Source of the DNA: Gigantopelta aegis
Taxonomy: Eukaryota; Mollusca; Gastropoda; Neomphalida; Peltospiridae
Reading direction: 5' to 3'
Assembly (NCBI RefSeq): GCF_016097555.1
Contig: NC_054699.1
Location: 9,962,429-10,026,428 of the forward strand
Length of the DNA stretch: 64,000 nt
Within the stretch, counting starts at the first letter, position 1; each line of letters begins with the position of its first letter. Positions 21,930 to 33,110 of the stretch are shown piece by piece. The translations under genes were made by a program, and so were the position numbers. The notes under the pieces were generated by a model, which worked only from the letters and a program-made list of their open reading frames with translations, ran no database searches and was not told the DNA's origin.

Positions 21930-22165
21930 CTCCATTGGGCTATTTCTTGTTCTGACCAGTGCACCACGGCTGGTATATCAAAGGCTGTGGTATGTGCTAT
22001 CCTGTCTGTGGGATGGTGCATATAAAAGATCCCTTACTACTAATGGAAAAATGTAATGGGTTTCTTCTCCAGAACTATATATCAAAATTACCACATTTGA
22101 CATCAAACAGCCGATGATTAATAAATCAATATACTCTAATGTTGTTTAACACAACAAACTGTTTT
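21930..22165 (+). mobile_element. SINE, head truncated, second tail type
   Basis: It runs from CATTGGGCTATTTCTTGTTC through the core to CAGCCGATGATTAATAAATC and a TTGTTTAACACAACAAAC end. The tRNA-like head is lost. Confidence 0.85.
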
Positions 22166-22169
22166 TTAT

Positions 22170-22995
22170 TTTAAACAAATGTAACATGCAGGGATGTGAA
22201 ATAAAAACCAAAATGTAGGTTTTATAAAAACTGTTATGCTATACTAAGAAATCTGAAAACTAACATTGATGAAGCTTTACTCTCCTTACTATAACATTAT
22301 TCAAATTGTCTTAAAAGCCTAATGTGTCAATGTGTACAAATGTCACCACAGCCTGAGTCGACATCTTGTAGAAATGGTCTACAGAAGACTGAGGAAAAGA
22401 CTTGAAGGCTGTATTGACCTGTACTTGTATTTACATTGTATAAAGTGCTATATTGATACATGTATGTTAGATTTTTATTTATTAGATGGACATGTGTTCC
22501 CGTAAGGCCCTTCCTCCTTTTTTAAAATTTTTATTAATAGAACTACTGTTTAACATTGATCAAAGTACATGAAATGCAGTGTATAATAGTTTAAAGTTAT
22601 AACCTCCTAAACAAAATCCAAAAACCTACCCAAAATAGGCCTATTTTAGATTAAAACTGGCCATTTTTGTCTTGTCGGAAAAGACCCTCTATTACTGTGC
22701 ACAGATTTAAATATTTTTTTAATATATATATATATATATATACCTCCCCCCTCCCCCCCCAAACCCTTGGTTAATTTAGGTTAGGTAGGGCTCTGCAAGG
22801 GAAGATAACATAAAAAAATGTATTCTAAATTGTAATTCTCCCTCTGCCCCCCCCCCCCCCACCTCCGATATACTAAAGGTAAGCACTGTACATATAATTA
22901 GTCATATGTGTACATGTAAATAGAAACTTGTAGATACATGTAAAGTTCTGTGTATAATTTATGTAGGCTTTAATTAGGGCAGACCCGTAAGAAAC
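22170..22995. other. Unassigned, includes the MITE D-free paralogous site
   Basis: At 22530-22610, AATAGAACTACTGTTTAACA then CAAAGTACATGAAATGCAGT match the two sides of MITE D (19115-19139 and 19954-20027) with a single TTAA. A (TA)n tract at about 22722 is followed by C-rich runs. Confidence 0.75.
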
Positions 22996-23002
22996 TAGGG
23001 GA

Positions 23003-23177
23003 AGGGCTAGCTCTGCCACTCACCAAATTCACCAATTACGAATTTTAAAAATAATTGGCTGATTTTATTTCAATTTGGCGGGGGCAAAAATCATGACATT
23101 ATTGATATTTTATTGGAAAATAAAATGTATTTTTTGCCATTTTTGGCAAAATTTTCCGCTTGCCCAGAGCTAGCCCT
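23003..23177. mobile_element. Short MITE with 13-bp perfect inverted repeats
   Basis: AGGGCTAGCTCTG at the left end is the exact reverse complement of CAGAGCTAGCCCT at the right end. It is 175 bp and has no coding capacity. Confidence 0.75.
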
Positions 23178-23598
23178 GGGGGGTGGGGGGGGGGGTGGAG
23201 GGACCTGTGTCCCCTACTTAAGGATCAAAATGATTGTAGGTTTTGTTGCCCACCCTATATAATTAATGATAAAAATCAGACTTGTGTTTATCCCCTCCCC
23301 CACGAGATATTGTGCCCCTCCACTTCAGATATTAGTCATACAGGCCTGTTGGCACTTTCATGTTGGTTATTTCCATCCTGGTTAAATCATTTTAGCTATA
23401 TTGGACAAAATGTCTCATTTAAAAATAAACTTGCAGTTTTGTACTGTGTACAAATGTTTAAGTTAAGTAGTGTTCATTTCATTCACATTATTTGCTTGTT
23501 CACAATAACAGTTATGTGCTTTTATCATGCCAGTGGCAGATCTAGAGGGGTGTTCTTTGAGGCCAGATACATGTATGCCCTTGCATCAGTCGTTTCGT

Positions 23599-23987
23599 AC
23601 CGGCCTCGGTGGCGTCGTGGCAGGCCATCGGTCTACAGGCTGGTAGGTACTGGGTTCGGATCCCAGTTGAGGCATGGAATTTTAATCCAGATACCGACTC
23701 CAAACCCTGAGTGAGTGCTCCGCAAGGCTCATTGGGTAGGTGTAAACCACTTGCACCGACCAGTGATCCATAACTGGTTGAACAAAGGCCATGGTTTGTG
23801 CTATCCTGCCTGTGGGAAGCGCAAATAAAAGATCCCTTGCTGCCTGTCATAAAAGAGTAGCCTATGTGGCGACAGCGGGTTTCCTCTAAAATAAATCTGT
23901 GTGGTCCTTAACCATATATCTGACGCCATATAACCGTAAATAAAATGTGTTGAGTGCGTCGTTAAATAAAACACTTCTTTCTTTCTT
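23599..23987 (+). mobile_element. SINE, head type 2, intact, perfect target duplication
   Basis: The tRNA-like head has GCCTCGG...TTGAGGC and T-arm CTGGGTTCGGATCCCAG. The shared core and tail end in (CTTT)n. Perfect 13-bp flanks TCAGTCGTTTCGT at 23586-23598 and 23988-24000 suggest a fairly recent insertion. Confidence 0.92.
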
Positions 23988-24000
23988 TCAGTCGTTTCGT

Positions 24001-24368
24001 GTTTAAGTAATGTTCTTGAATCATTTCTGGGCATCTCAGTTTCTGTTTTTATGTCATGAAGACCCCTTTACTGTCGGTCACCCCCTCTAGATCTGTTACT
24101 TTTGTTTTTAAAGGGACAGGTTCATGTTTTTGTATTGTATTGTTTAACTTCTGTTTTGTTTGGCTATTGTAATATACATGTATATATGTACAATTTCAAT
24201 GCTTTGTTTTGTTTTATGTATATCTATATAAATAGAGACAGCAAAAGGAAGAGTTTTATGTACATAAAATATGGATAGATATCCGCAGAAATTGGAATCC
24301 GAGTGATATTTAGTGAGATTATTTTTAAAATTGATGTTTGATACTTTTGTCACAATTTGAACACACAA
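24001..24368. other. Unassigned intergenic sequence
   Basis: No gene or recognisable element was seen. Confidence 0.4.
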
Positions 24369-24652
24369 TGTACACCTTGTATAACGACCACCTGTCTATT
24401 AAAGACATGATAAGTTATTGTTAGTTTTGCAGACAGATGTGAGATTTTCACCATGTATAACAACCACCTGTCTATTAAGGACATTGTATGTGGGTGTTGC
24501 TGACAGATGTGAGGTTTTACCTTGTATAACAACCACCTGTCTATTAAAGAACACCATGTATTAGTGTTGTAGACACCTGTGATGTTTTACCCTGTATAAT
24601 CACCACTTGTCTATTTAGGACATCATAATATGTTAGTGTTGAATTTTGTAGA
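24369..24652. repeat. Imperfect tandem repeat, about 75-80 bp, 4 copies
   Basis: Each copy contains TTGTATAACAACCACCTGTC, TATTAAAGACAT and a GTAGACAGATGTGAGGTTTT segment. Confidence 0.82.
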
Positions 24653-25323
24653 CTGTTGGTGGCTTTTATATATATAGGTCGATTGGTTCTCAGTTATAAA
24701 GAAGGAAAACAAAAAGGAAGAGAAATAACAAAAAGTGCTTGCATGTAGTATATTTGAAAGGTTTTCCCCCAATTTGTTTTTTAAAAAGAAGAAATGAAAT
24801 GAAAACAATACATTTGTATTAGGTTTATCTGTGGCTATTTGGTGTTTAAAGTAAGTTTATTTTGACAACTGATTGAAAGAGAGAGAAAAGTGAAACCCAC
24901 AAACTACACATATATGTACTTTTACCGAGTGGTGAAACGTTATCGTCTACAGTTTTACTCATGCACAGACTTTCATTCATTTTGTATGTAAGTTTTACAA
25001 GTTGCATATACATGTGTGACATATATTTCATTATAAATTAAAATAAAGCTCTTTAAAGGGACTTTGCCTCGTCTTATAACATAACATGATATTTGTGGTT
25101 AAAAGTATTGTTTTTACATGAAGTTATAATTTCATCACAAGTGAAACAAACTCTGGCACATTCCAAACATTTGCTTCAGTACCCTGTTATTAACTTCTGT
25201 ACACACTGAGACAACCAGGATCCAGATGCACGTAAAATGAATGAATATTCTGAAATTCTAAACAAGATATTACGTGCCAGATTTACAAAGATTGTTTTCA
25301 TCATGCACCAGTGCATCTCTATA
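24653..25323. other. Unassigned intergenic sequence
   Basis: A TTTAAAGGGACTTTGCCTCG motif at about 25053 resembles one end of a TTAA-type MITE, but no matching partner end was located. No gene was recognised. Confidence 0.35.
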
Positions 25324-25325
25324 TA

Positions 25326-25499
25326 CAGTGGAACTCCTCTAAACCAGACACCCTCATACCAAGTAAAATGTCCAGTTTTTAGAGGTATCCAGTTTAGAGA
25401 GGTTCTCTTCTGTACCAATATTTAATAGGGGGCCGTAACAATTTCTGGTTTTGAGGGAATTCCGGTTTACAGAGGGTCCGGTTTTGAGAGGTTTCACTA
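25326..25499. mobile_element. Pogo/Tigger-like MITE
   Basis: The ends CAGTGGAACTCCTCTAAACC and GGTTTTGAGAGGTTTCACTA are imperfect inverted repeats of about 25 bp, flanked by TA. The CAGTGGAACCTCT start is typical of pogo-type Tc1/mariner derivatives. There is no transposase. Confidence 0.72.
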
Positions 25500-26550
25500 T
25501 ATGTATTACCCAAATGGTTAACACTATTTTGGTTCATATCAAAGTGTTGCGTCCCACTATCATGTAAAGTGGGATGTAACACTTCGATGTCATACTTTTG
25601 GCACACTACAACCTTAACGGAATGTCAGTCAAATGAATTCAGTGATATAAATTACAGGGATGTGAGAGCTATGCGGAAATGCATAAATGTGCTTTTCCAT
25701 TTCATCTAGAAAAACAAAAACATGATTTTCAATACTGTTGACCACACGAGGTTCATTTGCATGTTTTCACGGTTTCAAGTTTATGATGTGTGTCTTATAT
25801 TATAAGTTATAACCAGTTTAGATTTCTTAACACTGAATGCAATTTTTGGCAGTTCCAGGGGTTGCAAACAACAATTTTCCTTCAGGGTCCCTTGAGCGGC
25901 CCCTGGACACCAGCCACATTAAGTTTTTTTGTTCCAGCCCCTCTCACATCCCAGAAATTAAAATAGATTATGGGTAATAAATAGGATTGATTAAAAACAT
26001 TTTATTGTACAAAGAACAAAAAACAATTGGGTACAAGTTAATGTCCTAAATAGGATAGCATACTCGCTACCATTTCATATCATGTTTATGTCACTCATGA
26101 AATAATTTTTATTTCACTAACTATTTTAGCTTGTAACAATTAAACATTATTTCACTCTGGACATAAATATGATATGAAATGGAAACTCATTTAATATCCT
26201 ATAAATATGGCAACAATTGATTTTAACAAAAACCGGCTTCATAAACTTGGCCCTATATGTTTCGACACAGAACAACAACACGGTAGTTTTCGAGGTCCAG
26301 GTCCCAGTTAATCAGCTTTAGTTACTGTTTGTTTCGTTTGTTTTAAAATTCAGATTTTTATCAACCGCTGGCAGGTCATATTGTGTTGTCAGACTGCTCC
26401 TTTCCAATAGTCTGTAGCTCTGTTATTAATAGACTGGGAAAATCCTGCCAAGGTACAACAAATCAAAATTTACATTTTTAGTTCCACTATATGATTTTCG
26501 TTAGCGAAGATTTTCTAATACTGATTTGTCAGTTTATCCGTCTGTCCGTC
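25500..26550. other. Unassigned intergenic sequence
   Basis: The segment about 26085-26210 (ACATTATTTCACTCTGGACA) is related to 57565-57620, so an interspersed repeat is present. No gene was recognised. Confidence 0.4.
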
Positions 26551-26554
26551 CATC

Positions 26555-27175
26555 TGTGAACCTTTCATTTGAAGTCTATCTCCTACAGTTTTGGTTGGAC
26601 TGATCTGCATCTTGATACAAAGATCTTCTGGGGCACCCTCCACAAATTAGTTTAGAGATATTTTGGAAATTTAAAACGTTTGAATTTCTATAAAATATTT
26701 TTTAAATTTAAATTGAAAATTTGAAAGTCTATCTTCTCATAGAGTTTTGATTAAGTTATTCTAACACTTGGTACAATGATTATCTGGGGCACCCTCCACA
26801 AATAGGAGATATTTTTGGAAATTTGGAAATTTGGAAATTTTTATCAAATGTTTTCAAAAGTTGAATTGAAAATTTGATAGTCTATTTTCTTCTAGAGTTT
26901 TAATTGGATAGTTCTGCAACTTGGTACTATAATTCTCTGTGGCAGTCTTCACTTGAATCTTTTTAACATGCCCCTATATCACTACGGTTTCAGGCATGGC
27001 AGTATTCACTAACTAATGTTTTGAAAACTTAGAATTTTTTTTTTTTTATTAAACTTAAACAGAAATGTAACATTGAAAATTTAGATTTTATCTCCTTCTA
27101 GAATTTTTATGAAATAGATCTGAGGTACTGTAGTCTTCATAAACTAATAGATATTTTTGAATTTTTATTAAATTT
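26555..27175. repeat. Degenerate tandem repeat, about 170-bp unit, about 4 copies
   Basis: Each copy carries a TCTATCTTCT...AGAGTTTTGATT segment, a CTTGGTACAATGATTATCTG segment, often GGGGCACCCTCCACAAAT, then AT-rich sequence. Copies are diverged, so the array is old. Confidence 0.72.
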
Positions 27176-27472
27176 AAAAACAATTAAAAAATTAAACATT
27201 GAAAATTTTTCGAAGTCCATTTCCTAAATTAAATAGCAGAGCTGTATATGCTGGTAGATCTTGTTAAAAATATTTCTTATCTGTAGTATGTTGTACAACT
27301 GAAAAAATATCATTTCTAACTTTGTCTTAGCAAAATTAGGATTACTAATTAATTATTGTTATAACTACAAATAAACATGTTTTATATCTTTTAGAACAAT
27401 TTGTAGCACTCATATCTTTTGCAAGCAGAAAGTAATGATATTGTTTTGTATTATTTACTTAATTAAAAAACA

Positions 27473-27642
27473 GAGGCGAGACATAGCCCCGTGATAAAGC
27501 GCTCGCTTGATGCATGGTCGATTTGGGATTGATCCCTGTCAGTGGGCTCATTGGGCTATTTCTCGCTCCAGCCAGTGCATCACGACTGATACATCAAAGG
27601 CTGTGGTATGTTAAATAAACCATTTCCTTCCTTCCTTCCTAA
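27473..27642 (+). mobile_element. SINE, head type 1, internally deleted
   Basis: The head (GACATAGCCCCGTGATAAAG) and part of the core (AAAGGCTGTGGTATG) are joined directly to the tail (TTAAATAAACCATTTCCTTC). Confidence 0.82.
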
Positions 27643-27644
27643 TT

Positions 27645-28460
27645 TAAAAAATAATTGACTATTTTTGTGTTAATTGCTTAAAATAATATTAAGCATGAAT
27701 TATTTTGTTGGCTTTGGCATACTAGTAATTGTCCCATAGACATATACTAAACGACAAAACCCCAAACATGTCAGGGTTATGTATGTTTAGTTTGTTATTA
27801 TATGTAGAATAGGTTTACTTGGTTACAAATGTACAATTCTGTCCATTGGGGTATGAACAAAACAAAAATCATTCGCAAATTGTGTGAATGACTTCACCAA
27901 TAAGTTTATGGATGAATTTTGTTTGTTCATACCCAGATGAATGTAAAAGTCAACAACAGACAATTCTTTTAATTAAATTTGAAACTCACCGGTACTAATA
28001 ACAACACTTAAAGTTCATATTGAATTTTTTATTTTTTTTTATTCTAATCAATAACACTCAGTAAAATATAGTGTCTCCATGAGTACTCGAATACTCGGGC
28101 ACGGGGTGAGTCTAGCAAGACTCGAGTCCATTCACAGGATTCCGAGTACCCTAGATGCGATAACGTAGGCGAAAGTTTCTGTTACAATACCGTAACTATG
28201 AGTACCCGTACATGGTGGAATACAGTGATCAACTATAACATAATGGACAATAATTTCAGCAGAAGATAATCATTGATATAAGTTGCACAATAATTATATG
28301 ATCATGCGCTGATTTCTCTTTTTAAACTGGCAGTCCGTCTGTCCATCATAAAACTGAACACATCAAATGGTTTCTAAATGCAAAACAATGGCATTATTTG
28401 GCATCCACGTTCAGCACTGGAATTAAGATGCATAATGCTATTTGACTTTATTCCTTAGTT
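27645..28460. other. Unassigned intergenic sequence
   Basis: A GAGTACTCGAATACTCGGGC segment near 28079 resembles the repeat at 28466. No gene was recognised. Confidence 0.4.
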
Positions 28461-28465
28461 TCATC

Positions 28466-28672
28466 ATCATCTAGTGTAAGTGTTGGGTACTCGGGTCTGG
28501 GTCGAGTTTGACCCTCGAATATCGGAGTTCAGTATTTTGGACTCGTGGAGTAAAACAATGTACCAATATAAAGTGTAAGTGTTGGGTACTCGGGTCCGGG
28601 TCGAGTTTGACCCTCGAGTATCCGAGTTCAGTATTTTGGACTCGTGGAGTAAAACAATGTACCAATATAAAG
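28466..28672. repeat. Tandem duplication, two 97-bp units
   Basis: AGTGTAAGTGTTGGGTACTC through TAAAACAATGTACCAATATA is present twice with three or four differences. A TGACGTCA lies immediately after it at about 28673. Confidence 0.9.
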
Positions 28673-28679
28673 TGACGTC

Positions 28680-29830
28680 ATCAGATATGACGTTCTCTGA
28701 CAATTTTATTTTTATGTTCCTCAATTCATCCTGAAAATTAAACTTCATAGTTTGAGGTTTGGAGATACATACTATGAAGCTGAGATGCAATATGTCGTAG
28801 GATAATTTCCCAGCAGTGGACATATTGATTTTTTTTTTAACCCATTATGAACATTTTGAGCTTCATTACTGGTACATGAAAATCAAAAGTTGTGAAAAAA
28901 ATACAGTGCTTATATTTTGAAAATTGACAGTGAGCAACTGCTCACAGTGTCAAATTCACAGTGAGCAATAAACTACTCTATTTTAGGAGAGCAACTGCTC
29001 ACTGTGTCAAATTCACAGTGCTTTTGAGAAAAATAAATTAGTGATATCATCTTATGATGAGGCGATGTGTGTTTCGCCCACACAGAAATTGTTTTGTGAT
29101 TGCACACACACGAACTAGACGAATTACTCAAGACAAACCACAAAGACTGGAAAATATGCAATTATTGTTTTGAAAAACAACAAAACAATTTGTTGTTAGG
29201 TTTCTTCTCTAACTCACTGCACAGACTTCAGGTAGTGATTACATAATGTCCTCTTGAAGTAATGTTAAATAAACATTTCTCTCCCGTTGTATTAGAAGAA
29301 TATTTTTGTTTTGTTTTGTATGATTTTTCTGGATTTTTAAAATTTTATAAAACAAAATGTTTTGTGTGGGGGTGAGGGGAGGGATTGGAGGAAAAAACAG
29401 TCTGTATATGAAGAGTTTATTCCAAAAAGCGATATATTCATTTATGTTATTTTGAGAGAAAAAACCCCCATGATTTTTCTGCAACATTAATTAGTGTATA
29501 TCACATGAAGCACAATGTTTAATTGACATAAACCCAGTTCACACGCACACATTTGCATACAAGAGTATTTGTTTGAATAAATTTGGTCATTTGCATACAT
29601 GAGTAAATATATACGTGTAATTTTTAATAATTTGCATCTAGTGGAGACCATGTGCAAATTAACATTTACATATAAGTAAAAGTATTGCCTGAGTATTTCA
29701 GACTATTTTTAGTCATGTGTACACACAGCAAAACGTGTACGTCGTCGGAACCTTATCAGTCCATCCATTTTGGTTGAAATGAGATTATACTCGGGGCATA
29801 TCTTTCTTTTACACAGTAGTCATGTAAACA
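28680..29830. other. Unassigned intergenic sequence
   Basis: A short direct repeat, GAGCAACTGCTCAC plus GTGTCAAATTCACAGTG, occurs near 28932 and 28988. No gene was recognised. Confidence 0.4.
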
Positions 29831-29833
29831 CTA

Positions 29834-29941
29834 CGGGCTGAAGTTACGAAGTTTTTCTTAATTGCAGGTGTTTAAGCATAGTAAATGTATGTAGTTACAT
29901 GCATGTAAGACATAAACAGGTTTTGTAAATTCGACCCTAAG
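29834..29941. mobile_element. MITE family B, short copy without insert
   Basis: The ends GGGCTGAAGTTACGAAG and GTAAATTCGACCCT match those of the 37109-37574 element in inverted orientation. Its interior (reverse complement CTATGCTTAAACACCTGC) holds one TTAA where the other copy carries MITE A. Confidence 0.75.
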
Positions 29942-29944
29942 CAA

Positions 29945-30580
29945 ATATAGTTTTGCACACATGGGTAAAATATGCATTAATGCATATTTACTTATGCGTG
30001 TAAATTTTTGTCGTGAACAGGGCTTTAGATTGCATTTTGACAGATACGGTTGTCGTAATAACAGTAGAATACCTTCACTTTACAATTTGAAAAGTGGTGT
30101 ATATCGTGTTTCGGAAATGATCTCTTCATATGTACGCACATATATATACATATATACGTGTATATAATTCTACCTTTGTTGTAATTGTGACAGTAATAGA
30201 GATATCTTACATGGCATTGTACTTCCGTCGTAACTTTGGTTACAGGAGATTTTAGTTCATCGATGTACAGGGTTTCCTATAACAAACCATTCACCAAATA
30301 TGAATTCAACTGGATAATATGGTGAAATATATTTCCTAATTAATTCACCTAAAGGCTAATTTAATATGATTAGCACATTTAATGTGGTGAATATGTATGA
30401 TAATTAATTTTCAGGAAAGATAATATTAAAATTGGCATGTTTAATGATATTTTAAGTTGATATATTTTGCTTGGCTAAAGTTTAATTTAGTTAAATATTT
30501 TAATAGACATTTACTCAATTTCAGTACCATACTTTTGTCCAGCTTCAGCACTTAAGTATCAGGGAAAGTTTGGACCTGGC
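29945..30580. other. Unassigned intergenic sequence
   Basis: A short TA-rich tract lies near 30140. No gene was recognised. Confidence 0.4.
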
Positions 30581-30586
30581 ACTGAC

Positions 30587-30614
30587 CCCCCCCCCCCCCC
30601 CCCCCCCCCCCCCC

Positions 30615-30648
<34 letters not shown>

Positions 30649-30649
30649 A
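30587..30649. repeat. Poly(C) tract, about 60 bases
   Basis: Two long C runs are separated by one A and end before ACCTTC. Confidence 0.9.
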
Positions 30650-30669
30650 CCTTCTTTTGCTTGTAATCA

Positions 30670-31051
30670 TTAAAGAGACATACCCTAGTTTTTAAACACT
30701 AAAGCATATTTTTGACTATTGGAGCCATATTTTGATAACTGAAATCATACTTTACTTAGAGTTTATTGTTTAGATTATCCATTTCCGTACATTCAAAGTG
30801 TTTTTGGTCATCCTTGTGTTTTTAATATCACAAAATGTATTTCTCATATTTTTAAAAATGCACGTGCATCTGAGAAGTAACAGTTATGGAGTCGGGTTTT
30901 TAGTCTATTTTTAGAGGGTATTTCACCATTTCACAGTCACAGACTCATGTTTCACTCAGTTGTAACTTTATCCAAATGTGTTACATGTTTATAGATCTAA
31001 GTAAACTTAGTGTTAATTTTCACGGGTTGAAACTAGGGTCTGTCCCTTTAA
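30670..31051 (+). mobile_element. TTAA-type MITE, family A, copy 2
   Basis: It runs from TTAAAGAGACATACCCTAGT to GTTGAAACTAGGGTCTGTCC and CTTTAA. Its right-hand 51 bp are the founder of the adjacent tandem array. Confidence 0.87.
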
Positions 31052-31256
31052 CTAAACTTAGTGTTAATTTTCACGGGTTGAAACTAGGGTCTGTCCCTTT
31101 AACTAAACTTAGTGTTAATTTTCACGGGTTGAAACTAGGGTCTGTCCCTTTAACTAAACTTAGTGTTAATTTTCACGGGTTGAAACTAGGGTCTGTCCCT
31201 TTAACTAAACTTAGTGTTAATTTTCACGGGTTGAAACTAGGGTCTGTCCCTTTAAG
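31001..31256 (+). repeat. 51-bp tandem array derived from the MITE A terminus, 5 copies
   Basis: The unit is ACTAAACTTAGTGTTAATTT, TCACGGGTTGAAACTAGGGT and CTGTCCCTTTA, starting at 31011, 31062, 31113, 31164 and 31215 with perfect 51-bp spacing and almost no divergence. Each unit ends in the MITE terminus and TTAA. Because 51 is divisible by three, a 17-residue repeat frame appears; it is not a gene. Confidence 0.93.
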
Positions 31257-31477
31257 TGTACATCAAGTATTCATCTAATACCTAGGGCAGACGTAGGTCA
31301 TAGCCCAGTGATAAAGCACTTGACTGATGCATGGTCAGTCTAGGGTCGATCCCCATTGGTGGGACCATTGGGCTATTTCTCATTCCAACCAATGCTCCAC
31401 AACTGGTGTAACATAGGCTGTGGTATGTACTATCCTGTCTGTGGGATGAGGCATGTAAAATATTCCTTGCTGCTAGT

Positions 31478-31925
31478 TTGGTTAATTCACAAACCTGTAA
31501 CAAATAGGAATACAACAAAGTGAAACAAAAGAGTCTGCGACCTTGAAATACGCTTAAAAAATCGACTACAATGTGATAATCAATAATCATTACTTCACAG
31601 ACGCAATCAATAATCGTTACTTCACAGACGCAATCAATAATCGTTACTTCACAGACGCAATCAATAATCATTACTTCACAGACGCAATCAATAATCATTA
31701 CTTCACAGACGCAATCAATCATTACTTCACAGACGCACTTGCATTTTTAAAAATATGAAAAATGCATTATGTGGTATTATAAACACCAGGATGACCAAAA
31801 ACACTTCGGTTGTACGGAAATGGATAATCTAAATAATAAAATATAAGTAATGTTTCATTTCAGTAATGGCTCTAATAGTGAAAAATATGCCTTGGTGTTT
31901 AAAAACTAGGGTCTACCCCTTTAAC
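31478..31925 (-). mobile_element. TTAA-type MITE, family A, copy 3, inside a SINE
   Basis: It is in reverse orientation to copy 2 (ends with AAAAACTAGGGTCTACCCCT then TTAA). It contains an internal 27-bp tandem array and lacks its left terminus. Confidence 0.8.
31575..31737. repeat. 27-bp tandem array inside MITE A, 6 copies
   Basis: The unit is AATCATTACTTCACAGACGC plus AATCAAT. It corresponds to a segment that is single-copy in the 37169 element (ACTGTTACTTCTCAGACGCT). Confidence 0.88.
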
Positions 31926-32006
31926 CGTATTATGTCCGATGCCATACATCCGTAATTAAAATGTGTTGAGTGCATCATTAAATAAAACATTCCTTCCTTC
32001 TACAGT

Positions 32007-32240
32007 GTTTCTGCCAGAAAGAAATTTTTGGGTATGGCGCTATGGAATTGAATGCAACCACAGTCAACAAGGGTTATGGGGGGCCTACCCCCAGAAATAA
32101 AATGGGTTAAGTTTAGGGTTAAGAAAATCATACAGTCATAATAAGAGTTATTAATTTTGTCAAAAGGTTAACTTAAAAAAATAAAATCTGCAAAAACATT
32201 TGGGTATGGTGCCATACCCGTTTAACCCTCTGGCAGAAAC
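32007..32240. mobile_element. MITE family F, copy 2
   Basis: The ends GTTTCTGCCAGAAAG and CTCTGGCAGAAAC and interior GGGTATGGCGC match the copy at 14417 closely over the whole length. Confidence 0.8.
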
Positions 32241-32880
32241 CCTGTGAATCTAATATCAGGGTGATTCCACCTAATTCAACGGGTTTCTGTCCAGTTTTGT
32301 CAGTGGTAGATGGAGGGGTATTCTCGGGATGTGCACCCCCTTTTGTACACACTGCACTTACCCTTCTTGGCCATGTTTATGATCACTTTACTTAACCGTA
32401 AATTGATTGCCTGAAATGTACCATTGTGAATTAGATTTACCCCCTCCCCTACACACACCCCCCCCCCCCCCCCCCCCCCAAAGAAGACTGGATGCACTCT
32501 GTTCACCTTAGCCAGTAAACACATTCATTCATACATTTCAAGTCACATATTATCTAAGAAATACAGTTTTGGTTACCATGGTTACATGTTGTACATTACA
32601 TACATACATACATACATTGTTGAGTTTTATTTGTATGTTATGTTACGTCTTGAATTGTTACAGTTTCATATTACAGATACGTGAAAAAGGGGTCTGCTTT
32701 TTACTTTAAAAAATTTTATGAAAATAAATTTTACTTTTTGAATTATTATTTATTATTATTATTTATTATTATTATTGTTTCATTCAGGCAAATACACTAA
32801 TTAACCTGAGCCATGTCATTTTATAATTTGTACTACCGGGTAGGTAATAATTTGTCGTAATACTGATAATGTAAAGTGCT
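32241..32880. other. Unassigned intergenic with C-run and TTA repeats
   Basis: C20 lies at about 32458 and TTATTATTATT-type repeats near 32745. No gene was recognised. Confidence 0.4.
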
Positions 32881-32883
32881 GAG

Positions 32884-33110
32884 TTTTATACATAGCCTAT
32901 GGTTTGTGCTATCCTGCCTGTGGGAAGTGCAAATAAAAGATCCCTTGCTGCCTGTCGTAAAAGAGTAGCCTATGTAGCGACAGCGGGTTTCCTCTAAAAA
33001 ATAATAATCTGTGTGGTCCTTAACCATATGTCTGACGCCATATAACCGTAAATAAAATGTGTTGAGTGCGTCGTTAAATAAAACACTTCTTTCTTTCTTT
33101 CATTATTATG
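32884..33110 (+). mobile_element. SINE, type 2, 3' half
   Basis: It starts in the core (GCCTATGGTTTGTGCTATCC, GGGAAGTGCAAATAAAAGAT) and ends GTCGTTAAATAAAACACTTC plus (TTTC)n. The tRNA-like head is missing. Confidence 0.87.

Larger units (their letters stand above)
31285..32000 (+). mobile_element. SINE, head type 1, split by an inverted MITE A
   Basis: The head and core run to about 31478 (TTGCTGCTAG). The tail resumes after TTAA at about 31923 (CCGTATTATGTCCGATGCCA) through ATTAAATAAAACATTCC. Part of the SINE middle and one MITE end were lost at the left junction. Confidence 0.8.

Noticed and set aside
23160-23714. 184-codon frame
   Set aside because: It crosses a MITE end and the head of an intact SINE and shows no protein-like conservation.
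30976-31278. A 100-codon frame with a 17-residue repeat
   Set aside because: It is the translated end of MITE A multiplied in 51-bp steps, not a gene.
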